DNA of 64,000 bases, taken from positions 372,001 to 436,000 of the forward strand of contig NZ_JBHUIO010000009.1 in assembly GCF_042682745.1 (NCBI RefSeq), read 5' to 3'. Position 1 is the stretch's first letter. Every line of letters begins with the position of its first letter. Below the pieces are notes generated by a model, which did no database searches, was not told the origin of the DNA, and worked only from the letters and a program-made list of their open reading frames with translations. The DNA is from Tumebacillus_A lipolyticus (GTDB lineage Bacteria > Bacillota > Bacilli > Tumebacillales > Tumebacillaceae). This document shows positions 33,998 to 43,313 of this stretch, piece by piece. The position numbers and the translations under genes were made by a program.

Positions 33998-35662
33998 TTA
34001 ATGTGCAATCTCACCGCCCAAATACAGCTCTGGATCAAGGCCGTCGAACAGGTCGCGCCACACTTGATGATCCTCGATGGCAGACGTCAGCTCGATCTCG
34101 CGCTTCGGCCCTGCCGGATATTGCTCCGTATACGCATGATACCCTCGCCAAAGCACAAACGATCTGATCAGATATCGCTCCGGCTCGTGATAGTCGAAGA
34201 AGCGCCTGATCTCCAACCTGCTTTTGCAGAGCGCCTGCAGCAGATGCTGGTCGGGGACGGAGTATTTCCCTACCGCGCGGATCAACAGCATCACGATGTC
34301 GGTGCGCCGCAGATACAGCGCCTCTGCGGTCATCAGCAAAAACAGGTAGCGATAAGGAAAGATGCGCTCTTGCTGATCGCGATAGGGGATCATCTCTTTG
34401 CGCAACCAGGTGGTGATCTGCACGATGTCGATGATCTCGCCTTTCAAAATCAATTTTTTGGCGAGCTTCATGTATTCGAACAGCAGCCCGCGGACGACGC
34501 CGAACGTCTTCTGCCCCTGTGGGCCGATGATCGTGCTGAGCAACTTCCCGAACGCATGCGACACGATACAAGTCGCGACGAAGCTATGTCCGTACGCTTC
34601 GTTCTTGATCACCAGCTTGCCGATCTCGCCGAGGCTTTGAAACGATGCCAGCACAAATTTTGCCGTCTCCGTGGTCATCTCCCGATTTTTTACCACCTGA
34701 CAGGTGATCGAAAAGATCTGCTCGACCGCCTGCTGGATCATGTTCATCAACTGCTGTCCGATCAGGTTGTTCCGCACGATCAGGGCGTACGCGTCGATGA
34801 CGGTGCTCGCCGCCTGCAGCGACCCACTCTCCGCGTAGCGCATCCCCATCTCGTGCAGCTCATTCAAGATGATGCCGGAGACGGCCGTCTCTCGCTCCTT
34901 AAAGGAGATCGAGGCGATGCTGAGCAGCTGACCGACAATCTTCTCGTGATACCAGAGCACATCATCCGCATCTTCGCTCGGCAGCTTGGCACCATGCATC
35001 ATCTCCGCAATATTCTCCACGCAAAACACCGCGGTGACCGCGTCCATCTCCGAGACCGCCTTTTTGGCGATGTCACAAATCTGCTCCACCTTATCGAGCG
35101 CATCCTGATAGTCGCCGCTCCGATAGGCGGCCACATATTCGCGGGTGATCGCCTGCACGATCGTCTCCGGCTTGAGCATTTGGATCACAAAATAGAGATA
35201 GGTGATCAGAGCGAGAAAGCAGAGGATCAGCAGAATCAGATCGGCGCTCATCCCCTGCGCAAGCCAGTCTGCCGGTCGATCTCCCGGATGATCGGCGATC
35301 AGCGAGAGCAGGTAGATCGCATGAAAGATCGTGCCGAAGTAAAAGGAGAGCAACGTCGTATTGAACGGAAAGCGAACAAAAAAGTCGAGCACGCGGTGCG
35401 TGTATTTGCTGGCTGTCAATTGAATCGCCACCATGATCATCGAAAACGACAGCGCCAAGATCGTCGCCAGCGTAGAGGCGACCGTCGACAGATAGTTCCT
35501 CGCCGTCTCCAGATCACCGCGAAAAAACGGCGGGGTCAAGCGAAAGACTACTGCCATCACACAGAGCGAGACGAGCAATTGAAAGAGCGAATTTGCAAGC
35601 GATGCGTGCAACAGATGCCGATTCCAAAGCTTTTTGCCAAGTACAGAAAATGTAGTTTTCAT
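33998..35662 (-). CDS. DUF2254-like membrane protein
   Basis: About 554 residues. The first third carries four membrane helices, with the DUF2254-like block STVASTLATILALSFSMIMVAIQLTASKYTHRVLDFF followed by a long mostly helical cytoplasmic region. This is longer than usual for the family (about 430). GGAGAGGGAG sits directly before the ATG at 35662. Function unknown; the family is loosely linked to envelope homeostasis. Confidence 0.6.
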   Translation of the reverse strand: MKTTFSVLGKKLWNRHLLHASLANSLFQLLVSLCVMAVVFRLTPPFFRGDLETARNYLSTVASTLATILALSFSMIMVAIQLTASKYTHRVLDFFVRFPFNTTLLSFYFGTIFHAIYLLSLIADHPGDRPADWLAQGMSADLILLILCFLALITYLYFVIQMLKPETIVQAITREYVAAYRSGDYQDALDKVEQICDIAKKAVSEMDAVTAVFCVENIAEMMHGAKLPSEDADDVLWYHEKIVGQLLSIASISFKERETAVSGIILNELHEMGMRYAESGSLQAASTVIDAYALIVRNNLIGQQLMNMIQQAVEQIFSITCQVVKNREMTTETAKFVLASFQSLGEIGKLVIKNEAYGHSFVATCIVSHAFGKLLSTIIGPQGQKTFGVVRGLLFEYMKLAKKLILKGEIIDIVQITTWLRKEMIPYRDQQERIFPYRYLFLLMTAEALYLRRTDIVMLLIRAVGKYSVPDQHLLQALCKSRLEIRRFFDYHEPERYLIRSFVLWRGYHAYTEQYPAGPKREIELTSAIEDHQVWRDLFDGLDPELYLGGEIAH

Positions 35663-35786
35663 CGCTCCCTCTCCACCTTTTTCAAGTCCTGCACATCTGC
35701 CAATAGTATCCGCATCCTCGCGTATCATACTCTCGCAAAAGAGCGCAGATACTAATCGCGTAGCGAAAAACTAGGGAGGTATGCAG

Positions 35787-37715
35787 ATGAACCAGCGCGC
35801 GAGATGGGGTGTGATTGCTGCGCTTACAGCCTTGCTGATGGTTCCTTTATACTGGCATGGCGCGCAACCGTCTCCCCCTCGACAGTCGGAAGCAGGCCCA
35901 ATCGGACCGCTGGGAGTTGATAGCGCCCGAACCGCACATGTGCAACGCCTCCTCGCCAAAAAAAAATCTGGCAATGAAAGCGTCGTCGCCAATGACATCG
36001 CACGGACGGCTGCACTTTGCGTTCGCGACTGTCGCATCATGCTGACAGAGATCACCAACGAGCTCGCCCATATGAGCACACCGGAAAAGAAGCGGGAGAT
36101 GATGCTCCACCATCTCGCCCAGCACCCGCAGTTCGTCTCGCTGACCCTGAAAGAGCAGAGCGGTGAGGCGATCACCGTCGGGCGCGTGTTGCGAAAGGAT
36201 CTGCAGGAGCAAGCGCATCGGACGACGAAACATGACGATTTTTATGTCTCCGATCTTTACACCAAAAAACACCAAGCGGATGCAAAAGAGAAAGTTTCGA
36301 TGACCGTCGGCGTTCCGGTGGTCGGCGACTCACATGTGACCGGGTCGCTTTCGGCAGATGTCGAGATGGGCCACCTCGGCGGCGTGATCTCCCTGCAGGA
36401 CAGCCAGATGGGCACCCGCACGAAACTGTTGGGCATGGACGGCAAAAATGAGATGTTAAAAAAGACCGAATCGGGCCCGCAAGGCGGCACTCAGATTCAA
36501 CAGGTCAACCAAAAGAAGGCGCAATCGAATGTGGAAGGCACCGCGTGGAAAGTGAACGTCAGCTCACAGCAAGAGCGTGGAGCCAAGCGGGCGCAAGTGA
36601 TGCACAACGAGTTGCTCGTCCGCTTTGCCCACGACCTGACCGATGCTCAGATCGCGCGGTACTCGCAGGAGATCGGGGGAAGCCTGCTGCGCAAAAACTC
36701 CCGCCATACGTACCTCTTCAGCTTCTCGATCGCACCTGCGGAGGCGATCGCTTACTTTAAGAGCAAAGGGGCGATCCTCGCCGAACAGCATATCAAGTTG
36801 CGCCCCAACACGGCACCTGCCACCATCAACCGCGCGACCGAGCAACCGAACGACATGTTCTACAGCAGCAATCAATGGAACCTGCCGATGATCTCCGCCG
36901 ACAAAGCGTGGGAGATCACCACGGGCGACCCGCATGTGACGATCGCCGTCGTCGACACAGGCGTCGATCTCAACCATCCCGAGTTCAAAGGGCAGCTCGT
37001 CCAGGGGAGAAACATGTTGAACAACAGCGCCCCGCCGCAGGATGACAACGGTCATGGCACGCATGTCGCCGGCGTGATCGCCGCCAGAACCAACAACCTG
37101 GAAGGAATTGCTGGCATCGACTGGGCGGGCAAGATCATGCCGATCAAAGCGATGGACGCAGATGGGTCAGGCTCTGTTCTCGACATCGCAGACGGAATCG
37201 TCTGGGCGGCCGATCATGGCGCGATGGTGATCAACCTGTCGCTCGGCGAATATGCAGACTCCGATTACCTGCACGAAGCGATCCGTCACGCCTATCAGAA
37301 AGGTGCGGTGCTCGTCGCTGCGATGGGCAATGATGGCATCTCCGATCCCAGCTATCCGGCAGCTTATCAGGAAGTGATCGGCGTGGCGGCCAACGATGAG
37401 CAAAACGAGACGGCCACCTTTTCCAATTACGGCGCCCACACTTCCGTCTCCGCACCGGGTGTCGCCATCGCCAGCACCTATCCGGACAATCGCTATGCCG
37501 CTCTGTCAGGAACTTCGATGGCATCGCCGCACGTCGCAGGCGTCGCCGCTCTGATCCGCTCGATCAATCCGGATCTCACGCCCGATCAGGTACGCAGCCT
37601 GCTCGAACAGACGGCTGACGACCTTGGGCCGGAAGGGCATGACGAATATTACGGGTATGGCATGATCAACGTCGGACGCGCCATCAAAGCGGCTGTAGAA
37701 AGCCGGACAGAATGA
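35787..37715 (+). CDS. Secreted/anchored subtilisin-like serine protease with N-terminal Cache-like domain
   Basis: About 642 residues. A basic start and hydrophobic helix (8-24) act as signal or anchor. Residues of about 75-220 (MLTEITNELAHM..., VSDLYTKKH, MTVGVPVVG, SLSADVEMGHLGGVISLQ) resemble an extracellular PDC/Cache sensor. A propeptide-inhibitor-like segment follows (LLVRFAHDLTDAQI). The S8 catalytic domain has Asp390 (VVDTGVD), His423 (HGTHVAG), oxyanion Asn515 and Ser577 (GTSMASPHVAG). ATG at 35787 is seven bases from GGGAGG. Confidence 0.85.
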   Translation: MNQRARWGVIAALTALLMVPLYWHGAQPSPPRQSEAGPIGPLGVDSARTAHVQRLLAKKKSGNESVVANDIARTAALCVRDCRIMLTEITNELAHMSTPEKKREMMLHHLAQHPQFVSLTLKEQSGEAITVGRVLRKDLQEQAHRTTKHDDFYVSDLYTKKHQADAKEKVSMTVGVPVVGDSHVTGSLSADVEMGHLGGVISLQDSQMGTRTKLLGMDGKNEMLKKTESGPQGGTQIQQVNQKKAQSNVEGTAWKVNVSSQQERGAKRAQVMHNELLVRFAHDLTDAQIARYSQEIGGSLLRKNSRHTYLFSFSIAPAEAIAYFKSKGAILAEQHIKLRPNTAPATINRATEQPNDMFYSSNQWNLPMISADKAWEITTGDPHVTIAVVDTGVDLNHPEFKGQLVQGRNMLNNSAPPQDDNGHGTHVAGVIAARTNNLEGIAGIDWAGKIMPIKAMDADGSGSVLDIADGIVWAADHGAMVINLSLGEYADSDYLHEAIRHAYQKGAVLVAAMGNDGISDPSYPAAYQEVIGVAANDEQNETATFSNYGAHTSVSAPGVAIASTYPDNRYAALSGTSMASPHVAGVAALIRSINPDLTPDQVRSLLEQTADDLGPEGHDEYYGYGMINVGRAIKAAVESRTE

Positions 37716-37726
37716 TCTTCCGAAAG

Positions 37727-37760
37727 GCTTCCCTCCGTTTTGCGGCGGGAAGTTTTTTTG
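37727..37760 (+). terminator. Terminator after subtilase
   Basis: CTTCCC-TCCGTTTTGCGGC-GGGAAG followed by seven T. Confidence 0.8.
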
Positions 37761-37806
37761 CGAACGTTCTCTTGAAACTTTTTCCACAGTCGGAGCGTCT
37801 TATGAA

Positions 37807-37983
37807 ATGAGCGATGGTAGAGAAGGGATGGTCGAGCTGATGCATCGTCGAATGAAAGAGTATGGCCCCATGCTTGCTGGCGTGTCGCTCATTGCGCTCG
37901 GACTCTGTTTGCCGCTGGGAATGACGTTCGATTCGCTGCGCTTGATCGATTTTTTTGTCATGTTGATCTCAAAAGTTTCATAA
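37807..37983 (+). CDS. Small single-helix membrane protein
   Basis: Open frame of 58 codons with a clear hydrophobic helix (MLAGVSLIALGLCLPLGM) followed by an amphipathic tail (LRLIDFFVMLISKVS). The start is uncertain: ATG 37807 lacks a good ribosome site, while GAGAAGGG lies before an internal ATG (MHRRMKEYG). Located between the subtilase terminator and the 40-residue gene. Unknown family. Confidence 0.4.
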   Translation: MSDGREGMVELMHRRMKEYGPMLAGVSLIALGLCLPLGMTFDSLRLIDFFVMLISKVS

Positions 37984-38048
37984 GGATAGATCGAGAGTGA
38001 GAAACCGGTCATCCTGCGGTCGCCTATCCTCTGTGGAGGTGACACCGT

Positions 38049-38171
38049 ATGCGCTTCATGAACATGGAGTTGGAGGAGATCACCATCTGGTTGATCCCCG
38101 GCATCCTCAGTCTGAAGTGGAAGCGGCGTGAGCGCAGAACCGGACAGCTACGCAGTGAAGGCGTGCCATGA
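38049..38171 (+). CDS. 40-residue peptide gene
   Basis: Encodes MRFMNMELEEITIWLIPGIL followed by a very basic tail (KWKRRERRTGQLRSEG). GGAGGTG lies seven bases before the ATG, a strong ribosome site. Its stop codon TGA lies in the loop of a perfect 16-bp hairpin. It is transcribed towards the germinant-receptor operon, ending 31 bases from the end of the small receptor subunit gene. Function unknown; a membrane-associated peptide is plausible. Confidence 0.5.
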   Translation: MRFMNMELEEITIWLIPGILSLKWKRRERRTGQLRSEGVP

Positions 38172-38187
38172 GGCACGCCTTCACTGC
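38152..38187. terminator. Perfect 16-bp hairpin between convergent genes
   Basis: GCAGTGAAGGCGTGCC-ATGA-GGCACGCCTTCACTGC. It overlaps the end of the 40-residue gene and lies 15 bases past the stop of the receptor small subunit. No T run, so a bidirectional transcript end or processing barrier. Confidence 0.6.
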
Positions 38188-38202
38188 TAACCCACAGATC
38201 GT

Positions 38203-38382
38203 TCAGACGCTGTTGCGCACGACCGACCATACGGCGAGCAACATCGAGACGGCAGCCACCGCATAAGCGCCGATCGCTCCCATAAGATGCTTGCGCCTGC
38301 TCATCCACCGCCCAAAGTTCACCGTATAGATCGTCACCATCACCGGCACGACAAGCTGTAACAAGATGATCAGCCAGCGCAT
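38203..38382 (-). CDS. Small two-helix protein, probable germinant receptor D-type subunit
   Basis: 59 residues with two membrane helices (WLIILLQLVVPVMVTIYTV and AIGAYAVAAVSMLLAVWSV) joined by a basic loop (RWMSRRKHL). Start ATG 38382, GGGGAGG five bases upstream. It is the last gene of the gerA-gerB-gerC unit, beginning 12 bases after gerC. Small two-helix D subunits adjacent to germinant receptor operons are known in Bacillus and modulate receptor function; assignment is by position and topology. Confidence 0.6.
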   Translation of the reverse strand: MRWLIILLQLVVPVMVTIYTVNFGRWMSRRKHLMGAIGAYAVAAVSMLLAVWSVVRNSV

Positions 38383-38394
38383 CGCATCCTCCCC

Positions 38395-39678
38395 TTATCT
38401 TTCTTGCGCCGGCCCTAACTGCACGCCGAGGCGTCTCATTTTAAGATCAACTTTTAATGAAACTTTGGCATCTTTTAAGAGCTCGCGAAAATCGACCTCT
38501 TTCATCTGCTGCATCGTGAGGAAATGCGATCTCGTTTTCTTAAAGATGCCAAATGGCTCAGCCTGATGTTCATGAAACATCTCCAGAATCAAATCGAGCT
38601 GCTTCTCCTTCAGTTTGCTGGAGATCACCCGTTCCAAAATGTGTAAATTCTTCGTGACGGTGTAATCGCTCGCCCCCTGCACCCCGATCAGATCGCCCTC
38701 CAACTTCTGCACCAGATTGACCTCCACCGGTCGTTTCGAATAGTCCACTTTGACGATCGGTTCTCGCGCATGCTTTATCTCCAGCGCGACATACTTTCCC
38801 TTTTCCAGCGGATCTGAAAAATCCATCTGCGTGCGAGTCAACTCTCCGCGGATCATCAACATCATCCTCGTTTGAATGCCGTCGATGTAGGTGACAAGCT
38901 TTCCTTCTTTAAAGACAGCACCTCCTAAAAATTCGAGCGTGTTTCCACCGATTCTCGCCGTCTTCCCCGGAATGAACGAAGGTTCCGCTTGCTTGATCGT
39001 CAGTTCGGCCTGTTTGGCTGAGCCAGAGCTCTTCTGTTCACTCTGCTTTTGCACCGCCTTGTTGACAGCGATCACCGGTGCGAACGCATCTTCCATCGGG
39101 GATTGGATCGACACAAAAAAGTCGTGTAGATTGCGAGGTGCACCGAGCCCAGTGTAGCGGCCAACTTCGTGAACCGCCTCATACCAACGCGATGCAGACT
39201 TTTCCATCACCGGCTCATTGAACAAAAACACATCTCGTGCGCTCCCAGGCGTAAACGCGACCGTGACCGTCCTGCGAAGCTCTCGGTTGCGCAGCAGGGG
39301 ACGCAGCTGTGCGAACAGCCCATCCTTCGACAACGAGTCCCCGATCAGGATCGAGGTGAGGTGCAACAAGGAAACTCGCCGTTCAACCGTCGTGTTGAGC
39401 AACGTGACCGCCTCCGAAAACGTATGGGCTCGAACGGTGATCGGCTTGCTGCTCTGACTCCCTTTCCCCGAATCCCCGCCCGCTGTCCCCCCGCTCATCT
39501 CGCTCGGTATGGCGATTCGTGCGGTGAGATCGAGCGTCTCGTTTGGGCCTTTATCGATCCCGATCGCCACGACGAACGCGATACCCTCCAGTTCGATTCG
39601 ATCATAACAGCCGATCAACAAGGGGCTGATCAGCGCGATCAACAGGAGGAAGCTAAGCGGTTTTTTCAACTTCTGCAT
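38395..39678 (-). CDS. gerC: Spore germination protein, Ger(x)C lipoprotein
   Basis: 427 residues. A signal with lipobox LLIGC gives a lipid-anchored C subunit. Family features include the N-terminal DRIELEGIAFVVAIGIDKG and the C-terminal helical domain with LKEKQLDLILEMFHEHQAEPFGI. It overlaps gerB by 26 bases. The C subunit sits on the outer face of the spore inner membrane with A and B. The gene symbol is generic; the germinant is unknown. Confidence 0.9.
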   Translation of the reverse strand: MQKLKKPLSFLLLIALISPLLIGCYDRIELEGIAFVVAIGIDKGPNETLDLTARIAIPSEMSGGTAGGDSGKGSQSSKPITVRAHTFSEAVTLLNTTVERRVSLLHLTSILIGDSLSKDGLFAQLRPLLRNRELRRTVTVAFTPGSARDVFLFNEPVMEKSASRWYEAVHEVGRYTGLGAPRNLHDFFVSIQSPMEDAFAPVIAVNKAVQKQSEQKSSGSAKQAELTIKQAEPSFIPGKTARIGGNTLEFLGGAVFKEGKLVTYIDGIQTRMMLMIRGELTRTQMDFSDPLEKGKYVALEIKHAREPIVKVDYSKRPVEVNLVQKLEGDLIGVQGASDYTVTKNLHILERVISSKLKEKQLDLILEMFHEHQAEPFGIFKKTRSHFLTMQQMKEVDFRELLKDAKVSLKVDLKMRRLGVQLGPAQER

Positions 39679-40771
39679 CCGCGCGCGCCTCCTTTTTTAG
39701 TCGAATGCGGAAAAAGATCATCGTCAACAGCGGCAGCACGATGATAAACAGAAATCCCCATTGGACGATGTACAAGTTGTTCAGCTCAAGCATTTCGACA
39801 AAGCTCGCCGGGAGGAACATCAGCGAATAGACGATCACGCCGAGCGGAAACACCAACGGGCGGTTCACAGGCATGCGGAAGGCCGAAGCGATCAGATAGG
39901 AGATAGCCCAGAGCAAGACGGATGCTTTCATCAGGGCAAGCGTTACCCAGACGAACACGAACAGCGCTTCCAGCCTTTGAATAAATCGGCCGATGTAAAT
40001 CAACCGTCCCAGCTGATACATCGGATAGGGGGAACGCAATGCGCCATCTGGCGAAAACGCCATGATAAAGACCAAGGTGATCACCGTATAGACCAGTGCG
40101 ACCAGCAGGATGCTCCAATATCCGATTCTAATCGCATCTTTTCGATCGCGCAGCCGGGAGAGCAGCACCATCAACAAAAATAGATTGGTAAACACGCAGG
40201 TGAACATCCCCCCGCCCTTGAGCAACATCCAGATTCCATTGCCAAAGAACGGGAACAGGTACTCGACCGTCCACCAGTTGGTGTTCAAGACCAACAAGGC
40301 GAGAAACGAGATCATCGTGAGCGGAGTCATCAGCCACGCAACGCGCGAAAGTCCCTCCACTCCCGTATAGGCAAACTGAAGGACCATCAGCATGAAGGGA
40401 ATGGTGACGAACGATATCGGCGAGCGAGGCAAGACGGTCGAGATCACCGCCTCGACAAAACCGCGCACCAACGCGGTCATATCGAGCAGCAGATAGATCG
40501 AGATGATCAGGAGGATCGGTAGACAAAACGGCCCGAGAAACCGCCTGGCCAGCGAGACAAAATCTGCTTTCGGCCCTGCTTTTACCAGGACCGGACCGAC
40601 CCAAGCCCAGATCCCGAAACTGATCAGCATGGAGATCAACGGGATCATCCAGCCAGCCGAAGAACCGTAGTGCACCAGCTGCTGCGGATAGATCAGCGCT
40701 GCATCGGCGATCGAGGCGATAAAAATGAGGGAGAGGAGCTCGATCCGACCTAGATGACCCGTTTTAATCAT
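39653..40771 (-). CDS. gerB: Spore germination protein, GerB-type permease subunit
   Basis: 372 residues with ten membrane helices of the APC superfamily GerAB/endospore germination permease family. It is thought to hold the germinant ligand pocket. The pattern FIASIADAALIYPQQLV at the start and the LELNNLYIVQWGFLF region at the end fit. It overlaps the gerA stop by eight bases, so the subunits are translationally coupled. Confidence 0.9.
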   Translation of the reverse strand: MIKTGHLGRIELLSLIFIASIADAALIYPQQLVHYGSSAGWMIPLISMLISFGIWAWVGPVLVKAGPKADFVSLARRFLGPFCLPILLIISIYLLLDMTALVRGFVEAVISTVLPRSPISFVTIPFMLMVLQFAYTGVEGLSRVAWLMTPLTMISFLALLVLNTNWWTVEYLFPFFGNGIWMLLKGGGMFTCVFTNLFLLMVLLSRLRDRKDAIRIGYWSILLVALVYTVITLVFIMAFSPDGALRSPYPMYQLGRLIYIGRFIQRLEALFVFVWVTLALMKASVLLWAISYLIASAFRMPVNRPLVFPLGVIVYSLMFLPASFVEMLELNNLYIVQWGFLFIIVLPLLTMIFFRIRLKKEARADAEVEKTA

Positions 40772-43229
40772 GATCGCTTTGCTCCTCTTCTTCGTTCATT
40801 TCGGGCGGGACTTTTACATCATGATCTGGAAAAAGAGTTGGCCTGTTCATATCGGCGATCATCCTTTGCTTCGCTTCTTTCGAACGGGGCACGTTTGCCG
40901 CCCAGGTGCGAATCAAGCGCTTTTGTCGCACAGGGTCTTGCGGTCGCAGCGACAGCGGGCGCACCTCATTGTAGTAAACACGCCCACGCAGGATGACATC
41001 GGAGGACGACTGTTGGTGAGGCGCGAGCGGTGACATGATCGGAACGCCGAACGACTTTAACGTCGCCCAATGCGAGAGCGTAAACATCACCATCAGCGTG
41101 ATCCCGTAAAACCCCCACCCAGCTGCCGCAAAGATGAACACAAAGCGCAGCGTTCGCACCGCGAATGACATGTTGTAATTGGGCATCGTGAACGCCGCGA
41201 GCGCTGTCACCGCCACGACGATGACCAGCAGCGGCGAGACCACCCCAGCTTGTACGGCCGCCTGGCCTAAGATCAGAGCGCCGACGATGCCGATCGTCGG
41301 GCCGATCACGTTGGGAATGCGGATCCCCGCCTCGCGGATCAGCTCAAGCGCAGATTCCATCAGCAGCACTTCGATCACTACGGGAAACGGAACTTTTTCT
41401 CTTGCGGAAGCGATCGTCAACATCAGGTCGGTTGGGATCATCTCTGGATGATAGTTGGTCGCCGCAATGTATGCGGCAGGTAACAGCATGGCGATGACAA
41501 AAGCGATCAGGCGGATGACGCGGATGAACGAGCCGAACGGATAGAGGATGTACGCATCTTCTGCCGTGTGAATCATCGACATCAGCAGCGAGGGCACGAT
41601 CATCACATAGGGGCTGTGTCCGACAAAGATCGCAACAAACCCTTCGGACAAAAATGCTGCGACGCGGTCAGGCCGTTCGGTGGCCATCAGCTTTGGCACG
41701 AGCGAAGGTTGCGGATCTTCGATCATCTGCTCCATCGTCCCGCTGTCCTGTAGAAAATCCACATCGACCGACCTGATTCGCCGTTTGACCTCGCGGACCA
41801 GCTTTTGATTGGTCAAGCCCTCCACATACATGATCGCCACATCGGTAGGTGCCAGCTTCCCCACCTGCAACATCTCGGTGATCAGGCGCTCCGAGCGAAA
41901 GCGAGAGCGCACGAGACCGGTGTTGGTGCGCAGGTTTTCGTTAAACGCATCATGTGGCCCACGCACGACCGTCTCCGTCTTGGTGTCGCTCACACTGCGA
42001 TGTTCCCACCCTTTCGTCTCCACCACCAGCGCCTTCTCCGCCCCATCGATCAGGAGTGCAGATGAACCGCTGAGCACCCCTTTTTTCACATCTTCCCAGT
42101 TTTGAAACTCCATCACTTGGTTGCCAGGCACCAATCGCTCTTTGACCAGCTGAAGTCGAGTTTTTGTCGTGTCATGTTGGGGGAGTCCGGCAAACAGCAT
42201 CAAGGGCTCCAAGATGTTCGAGTTGATGATCGTCTTGTCTGACATCCCTTCCAAGAAGACGACTGCCGCCTTGATCGGAGGTGTCGAAGCGATCGTAAAG
42301 TCGCGGATGATCACATCTGCATTTTTCGGCAGGAAGAAGATCTTTTCGACCACCTGACGATTGATAAACAGTTCGGAAGAGAGCTTTTCTGGTATCTCCT
42401 CTGTCCGCTTCCCGCGATTTTTTTCGCTGTCTCGCGGAAGGCCTGCAGCTTTCCCGTCTTCCTGCTTCTGCTCACTTTCTTGCTCATCTGCTTGCAGGTT
42501 CGATTGCGCGTTTTTTCCGCTTTGGCTGTCGCGCCGTCTCAAAATAGGCTGGCGATCTCTGCCACCGCTCGCAGTTCTTTGACCTGTCGTCCCCTCTTCC
42601 GACTGCACCGCGCTTTGGCTGTCGCGATCGTTCAAATCTTTATGGCGATCTGTACCTTTACTCGTTTGTCCCTGCTCTTTGATCTGCTCGTCCGACTCCG
42701 CTTCGCTTTGGCCGTCTTGCCGTCCCAAACCATCAGGTCGCTCAGCCCCTTCGCTGATCGCGCTCCGCTCTGTTTCCTGCCCGTTCGTCCGATCTTCGCT
42801 CGGGCTGCTCTTTGGCAAAACTTCATCTGCACCTTTGCTCTGCTCATCCTTTTGCTCACCGATCGTCGCTTCCATTGAGCGCTTCCCATCTTGTGCAGGA
42901 TCGTTTGGGGTATCGTACCGCCTGCCGACCTGTCGCGGTTTGACAAACCCGTGCTTGCTGCGGGCAGGTCGGCTTGGTTTTGCTGGCTTTGCTTCATTCA
43001 ATTGAGATTGCGAGTCTTCTTTCTGCGAACCATTCGTTTTGGCAACCTCTTTCGGTCGCTTCTCTTTTACCTGTTTTGCGTCCTGTCGCTCCTCTTTCCG
43101 GCTGTTGGGTCGATCCGGTTTGTCATCGTCCTCGATATGATCATCCTCATCCTCGATCAGAGAAAAACCTTCGTCTAAAATCGTATCGTCAACTGTCAAC
43201 AGACGGCCGACCCTCGACCAGAACGTCAT
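40764..43229 (-). CDS. gerA: Spore germination protein, GerA-type subunit with long acidic/repetitive N-terminus
   Basis: 821 residues, against about 480-540 for typical GerAA proteins. The conserved core begins near residue 290 (ELFINRQVVEKIFFLPKNAD, FLEGMSDKTIINSNILEPLM) and includes about five membrane helices (IRVIRLIAFVIAMLLPAAYI, GPTIGIVGALILGQAAVQAG). GerAA subunits form a pentameric ion channel. The first 290 residues are hydrophilic, Glu/Lys/Ser/Gln-rich and contain imperfect repeats with RDSQS/RQDGQS. AAGGGGTGAT precedes the ATG. Confidence 0.9.
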   Translation of the reverse strand: MTFWSRVGRLLTVDDTILDEGFSLIEDEDDHIEDDDKPDRPNSRKEERQDAKQVKEKRPKEVAKTNGSQKEDSQSQLNEAKPAKPSRPARSKHGFVKPRQVGRRYDTPNDPAQDGKRSMEATIGEQKDEQSKGADEVLPKSSPSEDRTNGQETERSAISEGAERPDGLGRQDGQSEAESDEQIKEQGQTSKGTDRHKDLNDRDSQSAVQSEEGTTGQRTASGGRDRQPILRRRDSQSGKNAQSNLQADEQESEQKQEDGKAAGLPRDSEKNRGKRTEEIPEKLSSELFINRQVVEKIFFLPKNADVIIRDFTIASTPPIKAAVVFLEGMSDKTIINSNILEPLMLFAGLPQHDTTKTRLQLVKERLVPGNQVMEFQNWEDVKKGVLSGSSALLIDGAEKALVVETKGWEHRSVSDTKTETVVRGPHDAFNENLRTNTGLVRSRFRSERLITEMLQVGKLAPTDVAIMYVEGLTNQKLVREVKRRIRSVDVDFLQDSGTMEQMIEDPQPSLVPKLMATERPDRVAAFLSEGFVAIFVGHSPYVMIVPSLLMSMIHTAEDAYILYPFGSFIRVIRLIAFVIAMLLPAAYIAATNYHPEMIPTDLMLTIASAREKVPFPVVIEVLLMESALELIREAGIRIPNVIGPTIGIVGALILGQAAVQAGVVSPLLVIVVAVTALAAFTMPNYNMSFAVRTLRFVFIFAAAGWGFYGITLMVMFTLSHWATLKSFGVPIMSPLAPHQQSSSDVILRGRVYYNEVRPLSLRPQDPVRQKRLIRTWAANVPRSKEAKQRMIADMNRPTLFPDHDVKVPPEMNEEEEQSDHD

Positions 43230-43313
43230 GACAGATCACCCCTTTTACCAGCGTATCGTGCTAATAGCCTTCCACGATTCCATCAACCCATGCATTTTTT
43301 GGTTGCTCTACAG

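Noticed and set aside
33686..35755. Plus-strand open frame of 689 codons
   Set aside because: It is the antisense shadow of the DUF2254-like gene; composition is His/Arg/Gln-rich nonsense and no ribosome site precedes it. The minus-strand frame has real membrane helices and family pattern.
43230..43313. SigG promoter for gerA
   Set aside because: Candidate elements (TGCATG and CTATTA) are spaced 21 bases apart, too far from the 17-18 expected.
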